Below are positions 15,997 to 25,333 of a stretch of 64,000 bases of DNA, piece by piece (the first letter of the stretch is position 1; each line of letters opens with the position of its first letter). The position numbers and the translations under genes were made by a program. This stretch comes from Magnetococcales bacterium (GTDB taxonomy: Bacteria; Pseudomonadota; Magnetococcia; Magnetococcales; UBA8363). Location of the stretch: positions 1-64,000 of the forward strand of contig JADGCV010000022.1 in NCBI GenBank assembly GCA_015228815.1. The letters run 5' to 3'. The notes beneath the pieces are model-generated. The model made no database searches, was not told where the DNA came from, and was given only the letters and a program-made list of their open reading frames with translations.

Positions 15997-18900
15997 ATGG
16001 AATCGACGCTGCTGACCTCCTTTCTGATGGAACGGGTGCATGGGCGCTTCGCCAGTACGGGAAGACCTTATGGCATTCTCAATCACCTGCCCGGGGCCAC
16101 CATGAGCCTGATGGCCCTCGAATGGGCCGGGCAACTGCCCCATCCCCTGGTGATCGTCACCGGAAAAACAACCCGTGCCGAGGCCATCTATCGTGAACTG
16201 TTGCTTTTTCAGGGAAGCCGGCACCTGCCTGTCGCCATTCTCCCCTTTCCCGCCTGGGAAATACTGCCCTTCGAACCACTCTCCCCTTATGGTCCCATCG
16301 TCGGTGAACGGATCTCCACCCTTTATCGCCTGACCCAAATGTCAGGCACCGGAGTCGTTCGCCCCGAAAACGCGGCGGGATTCCGCCAGGCCATCGTCAT
16401 CACCACCCCCATGGCGCTGATGCAACGGCTCATGCCACGCCAACTGCTGGCACAACACGGATTTTCGCTTCGGGAATCGGACCAGCTCGACATTTCCGCC
16501 TTCAAGCGGTTCCTGATGACCTCCGGCTACCGTCCCGCCACCCAGATCGAAGAGCCGGGAGAATTCGCGGCACGAGGAGGAATCATCGACCTTTTTCCTC
16601 CGGGTTTCGAGGAACCGGTCCGACTGGAACTGTTCGGCGATCAGGTGGAAACGATCCGCCATTTCGACATACAATCACAACGTTCCACCCGGCGGACCGC
16701 CCAGGTGGAAACCCTCCCCATGAGCGAGGTCCTCCTGACCGAAGAGACCATCCGTTGTTTCCGGACGCAGTATCGGGAAACCTTCGGCGGCAAGTCGGCC
16801 CAGGATGAAATCTACAAGGCGGTCTCACTGGGGGGAAAATTTCAAGGGATGGAACGTTTCCTCCCCCTGTTCTACGAATCGACCGATCTGTTGATCGACT
16901 ATCTTCCCCCGGAAACCCGGATCCTTCTGGACGAAGATGTCGAACCCGCCGCGGTCGCCTTCGCCGAGAAGGTGCATCACCAACGTGAACAACTCTCCCG
17001 CGAGGATAACGCCGAAAACGCCCGTCTGCTACCGATCGACCGGTTTTATGACACCCCGAGCGGATTGATCGCCTCCTTCGACCTGTTCCATGTCGTGACG
17101 GTGGCAGAAGGGGACACGGGGACATCGTTCGGTTTTGCGGCGATTCCCGAATTCGACGCCGCGGGACACGAAGAGCCGTCACCGGGCAATCCGGCCCTGG
17201 AACAGGTCATTTTCCGGATCATGGACGGTCGAAAACACCAGCACCGCATCATCATTTCCGCCCGTTCGATGGGACAACGCGACCGGATCGGTACACTTCT
17301 TTCGGACCACCACCTGAAATCGGAAAATGCCCGTTCGTGGAACGAAGCCCTGAATCGTCCCCCCGAACGGATTCAACTGGTCCTGGGCGACCTGGCCCGC
17401 GGTTTCACCCAGGCCCAACTGCGCCTGAGTGTCTTCAACGAAGGAGACATCCTGGGGACACGCGCCCGGCGCAAACAAACCGATCCGCAATTTCTCGACC
17501 GGATTCTGGCGTCGTTTCGCAACCTCAAGGAAGGAAGTTTCGTTGTTCACGCCGATCATGGCATCGGCTGTTTTGGCGGTCTCAACACCCTGACGGTCGG
17601 AGGGATCCAGAATGATTTTCTCCTCCTGACCTATGCCGACGCGGACAAACTCTACGTGCCGGTGGAAAACCTCGATCGGGTCAGCAAATATGCCGGGTCC
17701 GAGGCAGTGGTTCTCGACCGGCTCGGGGGGACGAAGTGGAAAAAGACCAAACAGAAGGTCAAGAAGAAAATCCTGGAAATGGCGGCGGAACTGGTCGGGG
17801 TTCAAGCACAGAGGGAGTTGGCCCGAGGGATCCGGTTTTCCAGCCCACATGCCGCGGATCATGAATTCGCCACATCCTTCCCCTACGACGAAACACCCGA
17901 CCAGAGCCAGGCGATCGAGGCGGTTCTTTCGGACATGGCCTCGGAACGCCCGATGGATCGGCTTATCTGCGGCGACGTCGGGTTCGGCAAGACGGAAGTG
18001 GCGCTGCGCGCGGCCTTTCGCGCCGTCATGGATGGAAAACAGGTGGCCATTCTCACGCCGACCACGATCCTGGCGCAGCAACACTATGAAACCTTCTCCC
18101 GTCGCTTCGCCCCGTATCCGTTCAACGTGTCCATGATGTCACGGTTCAAAACCGCCCGGGAACTCACGGAACTGGCCGGAAAAATCGTTGAAGGAAAGGT
18201 GGACATCGTCATCGGCACCCATCGCCTTCTCCAGGAGGACGTCCGGTTCAAGGACCTTGGCCTGCTGGTCGTGGACGAGGAACAACGGTTCGGTGTCGGC
18301 CACAAGGAACGAATCAAGAAAATGCGGGCCAATATCGATATTCTGACCCTGTCCGCCACCCCCATCCCACGGACGTTGCATATGGCCATGTCGGGAATCC
18401 GCGACATCTCCATCATCGCCACCCCGCCCAGCAACCGACTCGCCATCCGCACCTTCGTCACCGAATATTCTCCCGCCCGGATTCGCGAAGCGATTCTCCG
18501 GGAAATCTATCGGGGGGGGCAGGTGTTCTATGTCTACAACAAGGTCCAGGAAATCGAACGGATGGCCAGCCGGTTGATGGAACTGGTTCCCGAGGCGAAG
18601 GTGGGAATCGCCCACGGGCAAATGGCCGAAGGGCGACTCGAACGCATCATGGTTTCGTTCTATCGCCAGGAGTTCAACCTGTTGCTGTGTACCACCATCA
18701 TCGAAAACGGTGTCGATATTCCCAGCGCCAATACCATCATCATCCACCGGGCCGACCATTTTGGCCTGGCCCAGCTGCATCAACTGCGGGGACGGGTCGG
18801 ACGATCACGCCATCGGGCCTATGCCTACCTGCTGACCCCGCCCCTTCAGGCCCAATCCGCCGATGCCCGCAAACGACTCGAAGCCATCGAAACACTTGGG

Positions 18901-19644
18901 GAACTCGGATCGGGATTCATGCTCGCCAGCCAGGATATGGAAATCCGCGGGGTCGGCAACGTCCTGGGAGAAGAACAGTCGGGTCACATCAAGGAGGTCG
19001 GTTTCGAACTCTACAACCAGATGCTCAAGGAGGCTGTCGATGCGGTCGGCGTCCGTGGAGAAGCCGCCAACCGGTCCCTCCCGACCGAGGAGGAAGAGAT
19101 CGTCCCCCTGATCAATCTCAACCTTTCGACCAACATTCCCGACACCTATGTCTCGGACATGAATCTGCGCCTGACCATGTACAAACGGGTCGCCGAGTTG
19201 AAATCTCCCGAGGAAACGGCGGAAATGAAGATTGAATTCATCGATCGCTTCGGACCGCTTCCCGCCTCGGTGGAACATTTGCTCCAGTTGGTGGCCATCA
19301 AAAGAAGGTGTATCCACCTCAAGGTCGTCAAACTGGAAGCCGGTCCCAAGGGGGCGGCGGTCACCTTTCATTCCCAACCCAACATCCATCCATCCGCCCT
19401 GATCGACCTGATTCGCAATGGTGGCGGCACGGTCGCGTTCAATCAGGAAAAGAACCTCCTGTCCTTCAAGGAACGCCCCTGGGATGACCCGCGCTCGCGA
19501 CTGCTGGACCTGGAATTGATTCTGGACGCACTGGCCGGAAAAAAAGTGGTCGTTCCGGTGGTCGAAAAAAAACAACCCCCGCCGGCGCCACCACCGGTAC
19601 ACAGAAAAAAGCTCGTCCGAACCTTGAACAGAGGACGCCGATGA
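15997..19644 (+). CDS. mfd: Transcription-repair coupling factor Mfd
   Basis: A 1215-residue DNA translocase that removes stalled RNA polymerase and recruits UvrA. Domains in order: the UvrB-homology region (about 30-480; FPAWEILPFEPLSP near 80); the RNA-polymerase-interacting CarD-like domain (about 510-590; VVHADHGIGCFGG); the RecG-like helicase with Walker A CGDVGFGKTEVA, DEEQRFGV and TLSATPIPRTLHMAMSG; then the TRCF C-terminal domain. The ATG chosen lacks a strong RBS. A TTG at 15904 preceded by GGAA would add 31 residues and cannot be ruled out. The stop overlaps the next ATG, an unusual coupling to a restriction-modification gene. Confidence 0.95.
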   Translation: MESTLLTSFLMERVHGRFASTGRPYGILNHLPGATMSLMALEWAGQLPHPLVIVTGKTTRAEAIYRELLLFQGSRHLPVAILPFPAWEILPFEPLSPYGPIVGERISTLYRLTQMSGTGVVRPENAAGFRQAIVITTPMALMQRLMPRQLLAQHGFSLRESDQLDISAFKRFLMTSGYRPATQIEEPGEFAARGGIIDLFPPGFEEPVRLELFGDQVETIRHFDIQSQRSTRRTAQVETLPMSEVLLTEETIRCFRTQYRETFGGKSAQDEIYKAVSLGGKFQGMERFLPLFYESTDLLIDYLPPETRILLDEDVEPAAVAFAEKVHHQREQLSREDNAENARLLPIDRFYDTPSGLIASFDLFHVVTVAEGDTGTSFGFAAIPEFDAAGHEEPSPGNPALEQVIFRIMDGRKHQHRIIISARSMGQRDRIGTLLSDHHLKSENARSWNEALNRPPERIQLVLGDLARGFTQAQLRLSVFNEGDILGTRARRKQTDPQFLDRILASFRNLKEGSFVVHADHGIGCFGGLNTLTVGGIQNDFLLLTYADADKLYVPVENLDRVSKYAGSEAVVLDRLGGTKWKKTKQKVKKKILEMAAELVGVQAQRELARGIRFSSPHAADHEFATSFPYDETPDQSQAIEAVLSDMASERPMDRLICGDVGFGKTEVALRAAFRAVMDGKQVAILTPTTILAQQHYETFSRRFAPYPFNVSMMSRFKTARELTELAGKIVEGKVDIVIGTHRLLQEDVRFKDLGLLVVDEEQRFGVGHKERIKKMRANIDILTLSATPIPRTLHMAMSGIRDISIIATPPSNRLAIRTFVTEYSPARIREAILREIYRGGQVFYVYNKVQEIERMASRLMELVPEAKVGIAHGQMAEGRLERIMVSFYRQEFNLLLCTTIIENGVDIPSANTIIIHRADHFGLAQLHQLRGRVGRSRHRAYAYLLTPPLQAQSADARKRLEAIETLGELGSGFMLASQDMEIRGVGNVLGEEQSGHIKEVGFELYNQMLKEAVDAVGVRGEAANRSLPTEEEEIVPLINLNLSTNIPDTYVSDMNLRLTMYKRVAELKSPEETAEMKIEFIDRFGPLPASVEHLLQLVAIKRRCIHLKVVKLEAGPKGAAVTFHSQPNIHPSALIDLIRNGGGTVAFNQEKNLLSFKERPWDDPRSRLLDLELILDALAGKKVVVPVVEKKQPPPAPPPVHRKKLVRTLNRGRR

Positions 19645-20882
19645 TGCCCAAAACACGCCGCAGGGGCAAAGATGCAATGACAGGACTCACAATGATCGAT
19701 CTGTTCGCTGGAGCTGGCGGCCTTTCCGAAGGATTGCGGGAAGCCGGGTTCGCTGGCCTTTATGCCAACGAGATCCAGGTCCGCCATTCCGAAACCTATG
19801 CGCTCAACCACCCAGGCTCCATGATCGATCAGCAAGATATCCGGGAAGTCGATGCAAGTTTCGTCAGGAACCGCCTTGGAATCAGGAAAGGCGAATTGGA
19901 CCTGATCGCTGGCGGACCCCCATGCCAAGGCTTTTCCATCAACGCCCCATTGCGCTCCACGGATGACGAAAGGAACCACTTGTTCAAGGAATTCCTCCGC
20001 TTCGTGGACGAATTCGATCCCAAGGCGGTACTCATCGAGAATGTGCCAGGCTTGGTATCCTTTGAAGGAGGAATGACGCTTCAGGCAATCCTGACTGCCC
20101 TGGAGAAGCATGGCTATCATTCCGATGTCCGGATCCTGTACGCGCCACACTACGGTGTTCCTCAAACCCGCTGGCGGACAATCATCATCGGCGTGCGCGA
20201 TGCCGATGCTCCAACGGCGGCTTTCCCGGAACCCGTGCGCCAAGCGCCGATTCGGGTGAATTTCACTTCCCGTTTTGATGGCCGCAACATCGTTTCCCTG
20301 CCAGGAAAAATTGAACTGCCTCCGTTCATTTCAGTGAAGGACGCCATCAGCGACCTGCCTGTCCTGAGAAACGGTGAAGGAGGCGATGCGGTCAAAAAGT
20401 ACCGCACCAGGCCAGTCAATGATTTTCAACGCGCCATGCGCGCTGGATCAAATGGCGTTGCAAACCATGAAGCCGCACGTCTGAGCAAGATCAACCTGGA
20501 ACGGTTGGCTCATATCCCCCCTGGGGGCAATTGGACGGATATCCCGGAGCACTTGTTGCCTCGGGGAATGCAGCGCGCCCGGCGGTCCGACCACACAAAA
20601 CGCTATGGCCGGGTAGATCCCGACGGCCTGGCTTCCACGATTCTGACCAAATGCGATCCACACTGGGGGGCCTATTTCCATTACAATCAAGACCGGGCAT
20701 TCACTGTCCGGGAAGCCGCCCGGCTCCAGACGTTCCCCGATACATTCCGCTTTGCCGGCTCGCGGGTGGAGCAGTACGAACAAGTTGGGAATGCAGTGCC
20801 TCCATTGTTGGCAGCCGCCATCGGGCGTTCCCTTGCCGGCGCACTGGGCCATGAGGCCAAAGCGTTGACAAGGGCTCTGTAA
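19641..20882 (+). CDS. DNA (cytosine-5) methyltransferase of a type II R-M system
   Basis: A 413-residue C5-cytosine methyltransferase. Motif I is DLFAGAGGLSEGL, motif IV GGPPCQGFS with the catalytic Cys, motif VI ENVPGLV, motif VIII close to QTRWRTIIIG, and motif X EQYEQVGNAVPP. The first ATG overlaps the mfd stop (ATGA); an internal ATG at 19677 (MTGLTMIDLF) may be the true start. The gene is followed at a one-base overlap (TAATG) by a NotI-type endonuclease, so it should protect the same site, probably a CGGCCG-containing sequence if specificity follows NotI/EagI. That last point is inference. Confidence 0.93.
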   Translation: MMPKTRRRGKDAMTGLTMIDLFAGAGGLSEGLREAGFAGLYANEIQVRHSETYALNHPGSMIDQQDIREVDASFVRNRLGIRKGELDLIAGGPPCQGFSINAPLRSTDDERNHLFKEFLRFVDEFDPKAVLIENVPGLVSFEGGMTLQAILTALEKHGYHSDVRILYAPHYGVPQTRWRTIIIGVRDADAPTAAFPEPVRQAPIRVNFTSRFDGRNIVSLPGKIELPPFISVKDAISDLPVLRNGEGGDAVKKYRTRPVNDFQRAMRAGSNGVANHEAARLSKINLERLAHIPPGGNWTDIPEHLLPRGMQRARRSDHTKRYGRVDPDGLASTILTKCDPHWGAYFHYNQDRAFTVREAARLQTFPDTFRFAGSRVEQYEQVGNAVPPLLAAAIGRSLAGALGHEAKALTRAL

Positions 20883-21811
20883 TGGCTGGGACGATTTGGG
20901 AGTTCTTCGGATACCGGTCCGGCGACATGTCGGCAACGGCATGTGGAGCCGCCGAACGGCAACATTGCCCAATCGTGGACGATACGTGCGAAAAGACATT
21001 CAACGATGGCACGGTCTCCGGTGTCTGCACCCTCAAGCCGATGACCAGCGATCCGGTAATTTGCTGCCCAATCCGGCTCTATGCCGGAGAATACAGAATC
21101 CTTCACGATGTGGTCCAGAAAGCGTTTGGGGCCAAACTCAGCCTCATTCCAGGGAGAGAGGCGGTTGCTTCCGCGCAGACGAACGGAAAGCCATGCATCG
21201 CCGTATTCGGAAAACGATGGGGAGGAGAACTCCGCCTTCCTCAGAAATCCGGGAAGGGCGGATACTTCGTGGACTGGGTGCTCGCAAAGCTGGATGCCAA
21301 TGGGGATCTGGAAGAGTTTGTTGCTGTCGAAGTCCAGACAATTGATACGACTGGCAATTACCGGAACGGGTTCGCAGCGCTCACAAAGGGCCGGCAGGTC
21401 GTCAAAACGACTGCCGGGTTGAACTGGGAAAACGTATCCAAACGCATCCTTCCCCAACTCATTTACAAAGGGCAAGTGCTGCAACGCGAAGAGTTGTGCA
21501 AAAAGGGGTTGTTTTTCCTCTGCCCTGAACCAATCTATGAGCGCATCATGAGCCGGCTTGGCGGCCAAGATGGGCTCGTCCGGTATGCCCTCCAGCCTGC
21601 ATCGATTACATTCGTGGCCTACAATCATGCTTCTGGCCAGGAGAACGCCGATGGCAGCCTGGTCCCGCTGACGGAAACGCTGACCCAATCGACCACGGTC
21701 TACAAAGTGCAGGAAGCATTCAATAACGTTACCCTTCCCGAAGAGAACGTTTACAAGAATGCCATCCTCAAAGCCCTTGGAAAAGAACAGGTGATCAGAT
21801 TCCCGCCCTGA
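20882..21811 (+). CDS. NotI-family type II restriction endonuclease
   Basis: A 309-residue protein resembling NotI/EagI. It starts with IWEFFGY, a family hallmark, followed by cysteines spaced for the iron-binding fold of NotI (C in TACGAAERQHCPI, DTCEKTF, SGVCTLK, ICCPIRLY). The catalytic region is a PD-(D/E)xK type: GGYFVDWVLAKL and FVAVEVQTIDTTGNYR, where D, E and Q would hold the metal. It is directly coupled to the C5 methyltransferase upstream. Intact length and motifs suggest an active enzyme. Confidence 0.85.
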   Translation: MAGTIWEFFGYRSGDMSATACGAAERQHCPIVDDTCEKTFNDGTVSGVCTLKPMTSDPVICCPIRLYAGEYRILHDVVQKAFGAKLSLIPGREAVASAQTNGKPCIAVFGKRWGGELRLPQKSGKGGYFVDWVLAKLDANGDLEEFVAVEVQTIDTTGNYRNGFAALTKGRQVVKTTAGLNWENVSKRILPQLIYKGQVLQREELCKKGLFFLCPEPIYERIMSRLGGQDGLVRYALQPASITFVAYNHASGQENADGSLVPLTETLTQSTTVYKVQEAFNNVTLPEENVYKNAILKALGKEQVIRFPP

Positions 21812-21827
21812 AGAGAACACCCAAGGA

Positions 21828-22598
21828 TCAATCGTTTTCCTTTGCTTTCTTTGGTTTGCGTACTTCCCGAATGTGCCAAGCCATCGCCTCCCGTTCGTCG
21901 AAGGGTTTGTTGTGGCGTTTGATGTAATCGAGATAGGTCCCCTCCTCGGGATTGTCTTCGAGGGAATCAAAGTTAAACTCCAGCGACCGGGCCCGTCCCA
22001 GTTTTATTTTGAGTTCGGGCAACCAGTTGGTGCGGTAGAGATCCGTGAAATCATCGGCAATTTTCGGATCGTTCAGGGTATAACGCTTGAGTTTGAGAAC
22101 ATTGAGGATTTCGTCCCGTGTTTCATCGACCTTCACGACGTATTGCAAGGCGCCGTAATAAAGAAATCCCACGGCGAAGACAAAGACGAACAATTCGATG
22201 ATGACCAGACGGTCGATGGTCGTCACCGAACGGCGTTGTCTCATGTCCGCTTCCTTCCAATCCTTGTGTCTCCTTTCCCGGAACCCTTTTTCATACAGGA
22301 CCCGTTCGGGATGGTCCTTGGGAAGTTTTTTGATCCGTTCGGGAAGGCCCGCCTTTTTTTCTTCCATGACCGTATGGAGTTCCTCCAACGGTATTTTTTC
22401 AACGGGCTTTTTCTTGCCCTTGGCCGCGTCCTCCTCACGCTGTTGCCGAATTCTTTCCGCCTCTTCCTGAAGGCGCAAGGCTTCCTCGTTGCGCCGGGTT
22501 TCTTCGAGTGCGCGAATCTGATCGAATGAAAGTTCATCCAGAGCCACCTTTTCCTTGGTGGCTGCCGAAGCTCCGTTCTTTGCGTCTGATCTGGCCAT
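21828..22598 (-). CDS. Hypothetical protein with charged coiled coil and one membrane segment
   Basis: I do not recognise this 256-residue protein. The N-terminal half (about 20-125) is very rich in Glu, Lys and Arg and likely helical or coiled coil (ALEETRRNEEALRLQEEAER). One membrane segment follows at about 130-152 (VIIELFVFVFAVGFLYYGAL). The C-terminal 100 residues are soluble, with a TYLDYIKRHNKPFDEREAMAW stretch. Orientation by the positive-inside rule would leave the charged half in the cytoplasm. It is convergent with the NotI-like gene and preceded by a long AT-rich region. Confidence 0.6.
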   Translation of the reverse strand: MARSDAKNGASAATKEKVALDELSFDQIRALEETRRNEEALRLQEEAERIRQQREEDAAKGKKKPVEKIPLEELHTVMEEKKAGLPERIKKLPKDHPERVLYEKGFRERRHKDWKEADMRQRRSVTTIDRLVIIELFVFVFAVGFLYYGALQYVVKVDETRDEILNVLKLKRYTLNDPKIADDFTDLYRTNWLPELKIKLGRARSLEFNFDSLEDNPEEGTYLDYIKRHNKPFDEREAMAWHIREVRKPKKAKEND

Positions 22599-23136
22599 GG
22601 TTCATCTCTCTCAACACAAGAAATTCACGGTGACGCACGATTGAATTCAAACCAACCGTCAGCGGCGATGGATTGCCCGCCCTGTCCCCTTGTGTATTCC
22701 GGGGTTGCGGTCCGTGGTTTTGGAATTCTCATGAACAACAAAATATATTGATACCGTAAAAGTTGAGTTCAATACCCTGCCATTAGCCTCATCCTTGAGA
22801 TGCTTGAAGATAAATTTGAAAGATCCACATTTTCTCCCTTGACAGCCATTCTACTTACTTTTCATTGCCAATTCAAGCACAAAGAAAGGAGCGGAGAACA
22901 TTTTTTACCCGATCTTTATATTTTCCTTATTTTATCATCGATTGCGACATTTTTTTAATTGATAATAAACGTTTATATTTTATTTCTTATTTTTTCTCGA
23001 TCAACCTGAGTCAACTCAAGACATTTTCGCGCGTCGGTTCCCGGTCGAACGCCCATCCCGGTCTTTACCATCGACGGGTTGACATCGGCATGGAAACGCT
23101 CCAAGGTGGAAATTGAAGGTGGTTCGGCCTATTCCA
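22599..23136. other. AT-rich intergenic region between divergent genes
   Basis: About 540 bases without a supportable gene. From about 22730 to 23030 the sequence is far richer in A and T than its surroundings. It contains a perfect 12-base palindrome ATAAACGTTTAT at 22965-22976, which could be a regulatory site. The region would hold the promoters of waaF and of the hypothetical gene at 21828. A short open frame at 22865-23116 has no coding character. Confidence 0.6.
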
Positions 23137-24186
23137 ATGTACGATAAGTGGATTATTGAAACCTTGAATCAGGTATACGCAATTCTCGTGGTCGGACCTT
23201 CCTGGGTCGGCGACATGGTGATGGCCCATCCCCTGTTCAAGATTCTCAAGGACCGGTTCCCGAATGCCGCCATCGACTGCCTGGCCCCGTCCTGGAGTCA
23301 ACCGTTGATCGAACGGATGCCCGAAATCCGTCAAGGAATCGACCTTCCGTTGCGACATGGCCAGTTGGGCCTGGGTATCCGCCATTCGCTGGGACGTGCG
23401 CTCCGCGGATGTTACCAGCGTGCCATTGTTCTGCCCAACTCGTTCAAATCGGCGTTGATCCCTTTTTTTGCCCGCATCCCCCGGCGCACCGGGTTCATCG
23501 GTGAAGCGCGCTGGGGTTTGCTCAACGATGCCCGCCGACTCAAGCGCCGGGCGCTTCCCCGAACGACCGAACGCTTCGCGGCCCTGGGCCTTGAACGGGG
23601 GGAAGCCCTCCCCGACCCCCTCCCTTTGCCCCATCTGGAACACCTGCCCCATCGGGTTTGTGCCACTTTTCGCGGCCTGGGACTTCCCCTCGATGGCCGT
23701 CCCAATATCGCCTTCTGCCCCGGAGCCGAATATGGTCCCGCGAAACGCTGGCCTGTGCATCATTTCAAGACCTTGGCCAGCCACTGTAGTCATGAAGGAT
23801 GGCGGGTGCTGGTTCTCGGATCCGGAAAGGAACAATCCCTGGGCGCGGAGATTGCCGCCGCGGCGGGAACAAACGGGTGCAATCTGGCCGGGGCGACCTC
23901 ATTGGGGGAGGCTGTCGATCTGCTGTCCTTCGTTCAGGCGGTCGTGACCAATGATTCGGGACTCATGCACATCGCCGCCGCTCTGAACCGTCCGCTCGTC
24001 GCCATTTTCGGCTCTTCCGACCCGCATCACACCCCGCCCCTTTCCCCCCAGGCGCACATTCTGACCGGCAACCATCCCTGCGCCCCCTGTTTCAAGCGCC
24101 ACTGCCCCCTTGAAGAACCGGCGCCATGCCTTGAGGAAATCACCCCACAAATGGTCATTGATTCATTGAAGACAATTTTGTCATAG
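23137..24186 (+). CDS. waaF: Lipopolysaccharide heptosyltransferase II
   Basis: A 349-residue GT9-family enzyme that would add the second heptose to the LPS inner core. It has the WaaF-type start ILVVGPSWVGDMVMAHPLF, a PGAEYGPAKRWP block near residue 200, and C-terminal VTNDSGLMHIAAALNRPLVAIFG, which binds the ADP-heptose donor. CAPCFKRHCPL near the end is usual for WaaF. A TTG at 23113 would add eight residues. It leads an inner-core run with waaC and a WaaE-like gene. Confidence 0.9.
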   Translation: MYDKWIIETLNQVYAILVVGPSWVGDMVMAHPLFKILKDRFPNAAIDCLAPSWSQPLIERMPEIRQGIDLPLRHGQLGLGIRHSLGRALRGCYQRAIVLPNSFKSALIPFFARIPRRTGFIGEARWGLLNDARRLKRRALPRTTERFAALGLERGEALPDPLPLPHLEHLPHRVCATFRGLGLPLDGRPNIAFCPGAEYGPAKRWPVHHFKTLASHCSHEGWRVLVLGSGKEQSLGAEIAAAAGTNGCNLAGATSLGEAVDLLSFVQAVVTNDSGLMHIAAALNRPLVAIFGSSDPHHTPPLSPQAHILTGNHPCAPCFKRHCPLEEPAPCLEEITPQMVIDSLKTILS

Positions 24187-24216
24187 TGCGAAAGGCTGCA
24201 ACCATTGAACTATTGC

Positions 24217-24290
24217 GGGTCCAGGGGGATCATCCCCCTGGTGGGGTCCAGGGGCAAAGCCCCTGGCAGGGTCCGGGGCAAAGCCCCGGT
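24217..24290. repeat. Three tandem GGTCC-type GC hairpins between waaF and waaC
   Basis: Three consecutive hairpins, each preceded by GGGT: stem CCAGGGGGA/TCCCCCTGG at 24221-24241, CCAGGGGC/GCCCCTGG with loop AAA at 24248-24266, and CCGGGGC/GCCCCGG with loop AAA at 24273-24289. The spacing is about 25 bases. They could act as terminator, RNA stabiliser or REP-like sequence; no T-tract follows. Confidence 0.85.
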
Positions 24291-24322
24291 AATTTCATTT
24301 CCGTCGGTCAGAACTGTCTTGC

Positions 24323-25333
24323 GTGAACATTCTCCTTGTCAAAACCTCCTCTCTGGGAGATGTTGTACATACCCTGCCGGCGGTGACCGATGCGGCCCGG
24401 AGTATTCCCGGATGCCGTTTCCATTGGGTGGTCGAAGAATCTTTGGCGGAAATTCCCACCTGGCATCCCGCCGTTGAGGCGGTAATCGTTTTCCCCTGGC
24501 GCCGCTGGCGGCGACGTCCCTTGCAGGCATGGATCGATGGAGAGCCACGGAGGTTTCTCAATCGACTGCGCCAGGATGCCTACGACATCGTCATCGATGC
24601 CCAGGGATTGTTGAAAAGCGCCCTCCCTGCCCGAATGGGGCGTGGGCCGGTCTGGGGTTTCGACAAGGACAGCGCCCGCGAGCCCCTGGCCAGCCGATGT
24701 TATCACCATCGAATCGCGGTTCCCAAGGAGATGCACGCCATCGAGCGGATTCGCCATTTGTTCTCGCAAGCCTTGAACCATTCCCTCCCCATCCACCCTC
24801 CCGACTATGGTCTCGATTCCTCCCTGGCCTCTGCCACGAACCGGGGGGATCATGTTGTTTTCATCCACGGTACCACCTGGAAAAGCAAACTTTGGCCCGA
24901 GGTCCATTGGCGGGATCTGGCCAGAAGGCTTGATGGACGCTGCCCGATTCTCCTTCCCTGGGGCAACGAAACGGAGAAACGGCGGGCCGAGACCATCGCC
25001 GCTGCTGCCCCCGGTTCGGCCAGAATCCTCGAAAAAACAACCTTGACGCAATTGGCCCGGGTCATCGCCACCGCCCGGGGAATCGTCACCGTCGATACTG
25101 GCCCCGCGCATTTGGCCGCAGCCCTGTCCACCCCGGCATTTTGTCTGTATGGTCCCACCGACCCGGCCCGTGTCGGAACCGTTTGCCCGCATCACCATCA
25201 CCACCGTGGCGATTGTTTCCTGGCCCCATGCCGGCAGCGGATTTGTCCACGGGTTCCCGATGGCGCCCCGTCTCCCTGCATGCTGACGATCACTCCCATG
25301 GAGGTCGAGGAATGGCTGCGTCCGCGTCCCTGA
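24323..25333 (+). CDS. waaC: Lipopolysaccharide heptosyltransferase I
   Basis: A 336-residue GT9 enzyme that would add the first heptose to Kdo. It begins with the family's ILLVKTSSLGDVVHTLPAVTD, has YDIVIDAQGLLKSAL, the HGTTWKSKLWP block, and VDTGPAHLAAALSTPAFCLYGPTDP. GTG is the start that opens this block. The gene overlaps the next glycosyltransferase by 22 bases. Confidence 0.92.
   Translation: MNILLVKTSSLGDVVHTLPAVTDAARSIPGCRFHWVVEESLAEIPTWHPAVEAVIVFPWRRWRRRPLQAWIDGEPRRFLNRLRQDAYDIVIDAQGLLKSALPARMGRGPVWGFDKDSAREPLASRCYHHRIAVPKEMHAIERIRHLFSQALNHSLPIHPPDYGLDSSLASATNRGDHVVFIHGTTWKSKLWPEVHWRDLARRLDGRCPILLPWGNETEKRRAETIAAAAPGSARILEKTTLTQLARVIATARGIVTVDTGPAHLAAALSTPAFCLYGPTDPARVGTVCPHHHHHRGDCFLAPCRQRICPRVPDGAPSPCMLTITPMEVEEWLRPRP

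Noticed and set aside
22865-23116. 83-residue frame in the AT-rich region before waaF
   Set aside because: Composition reflects AT-rich DNA; no RBS or recognisable domain.
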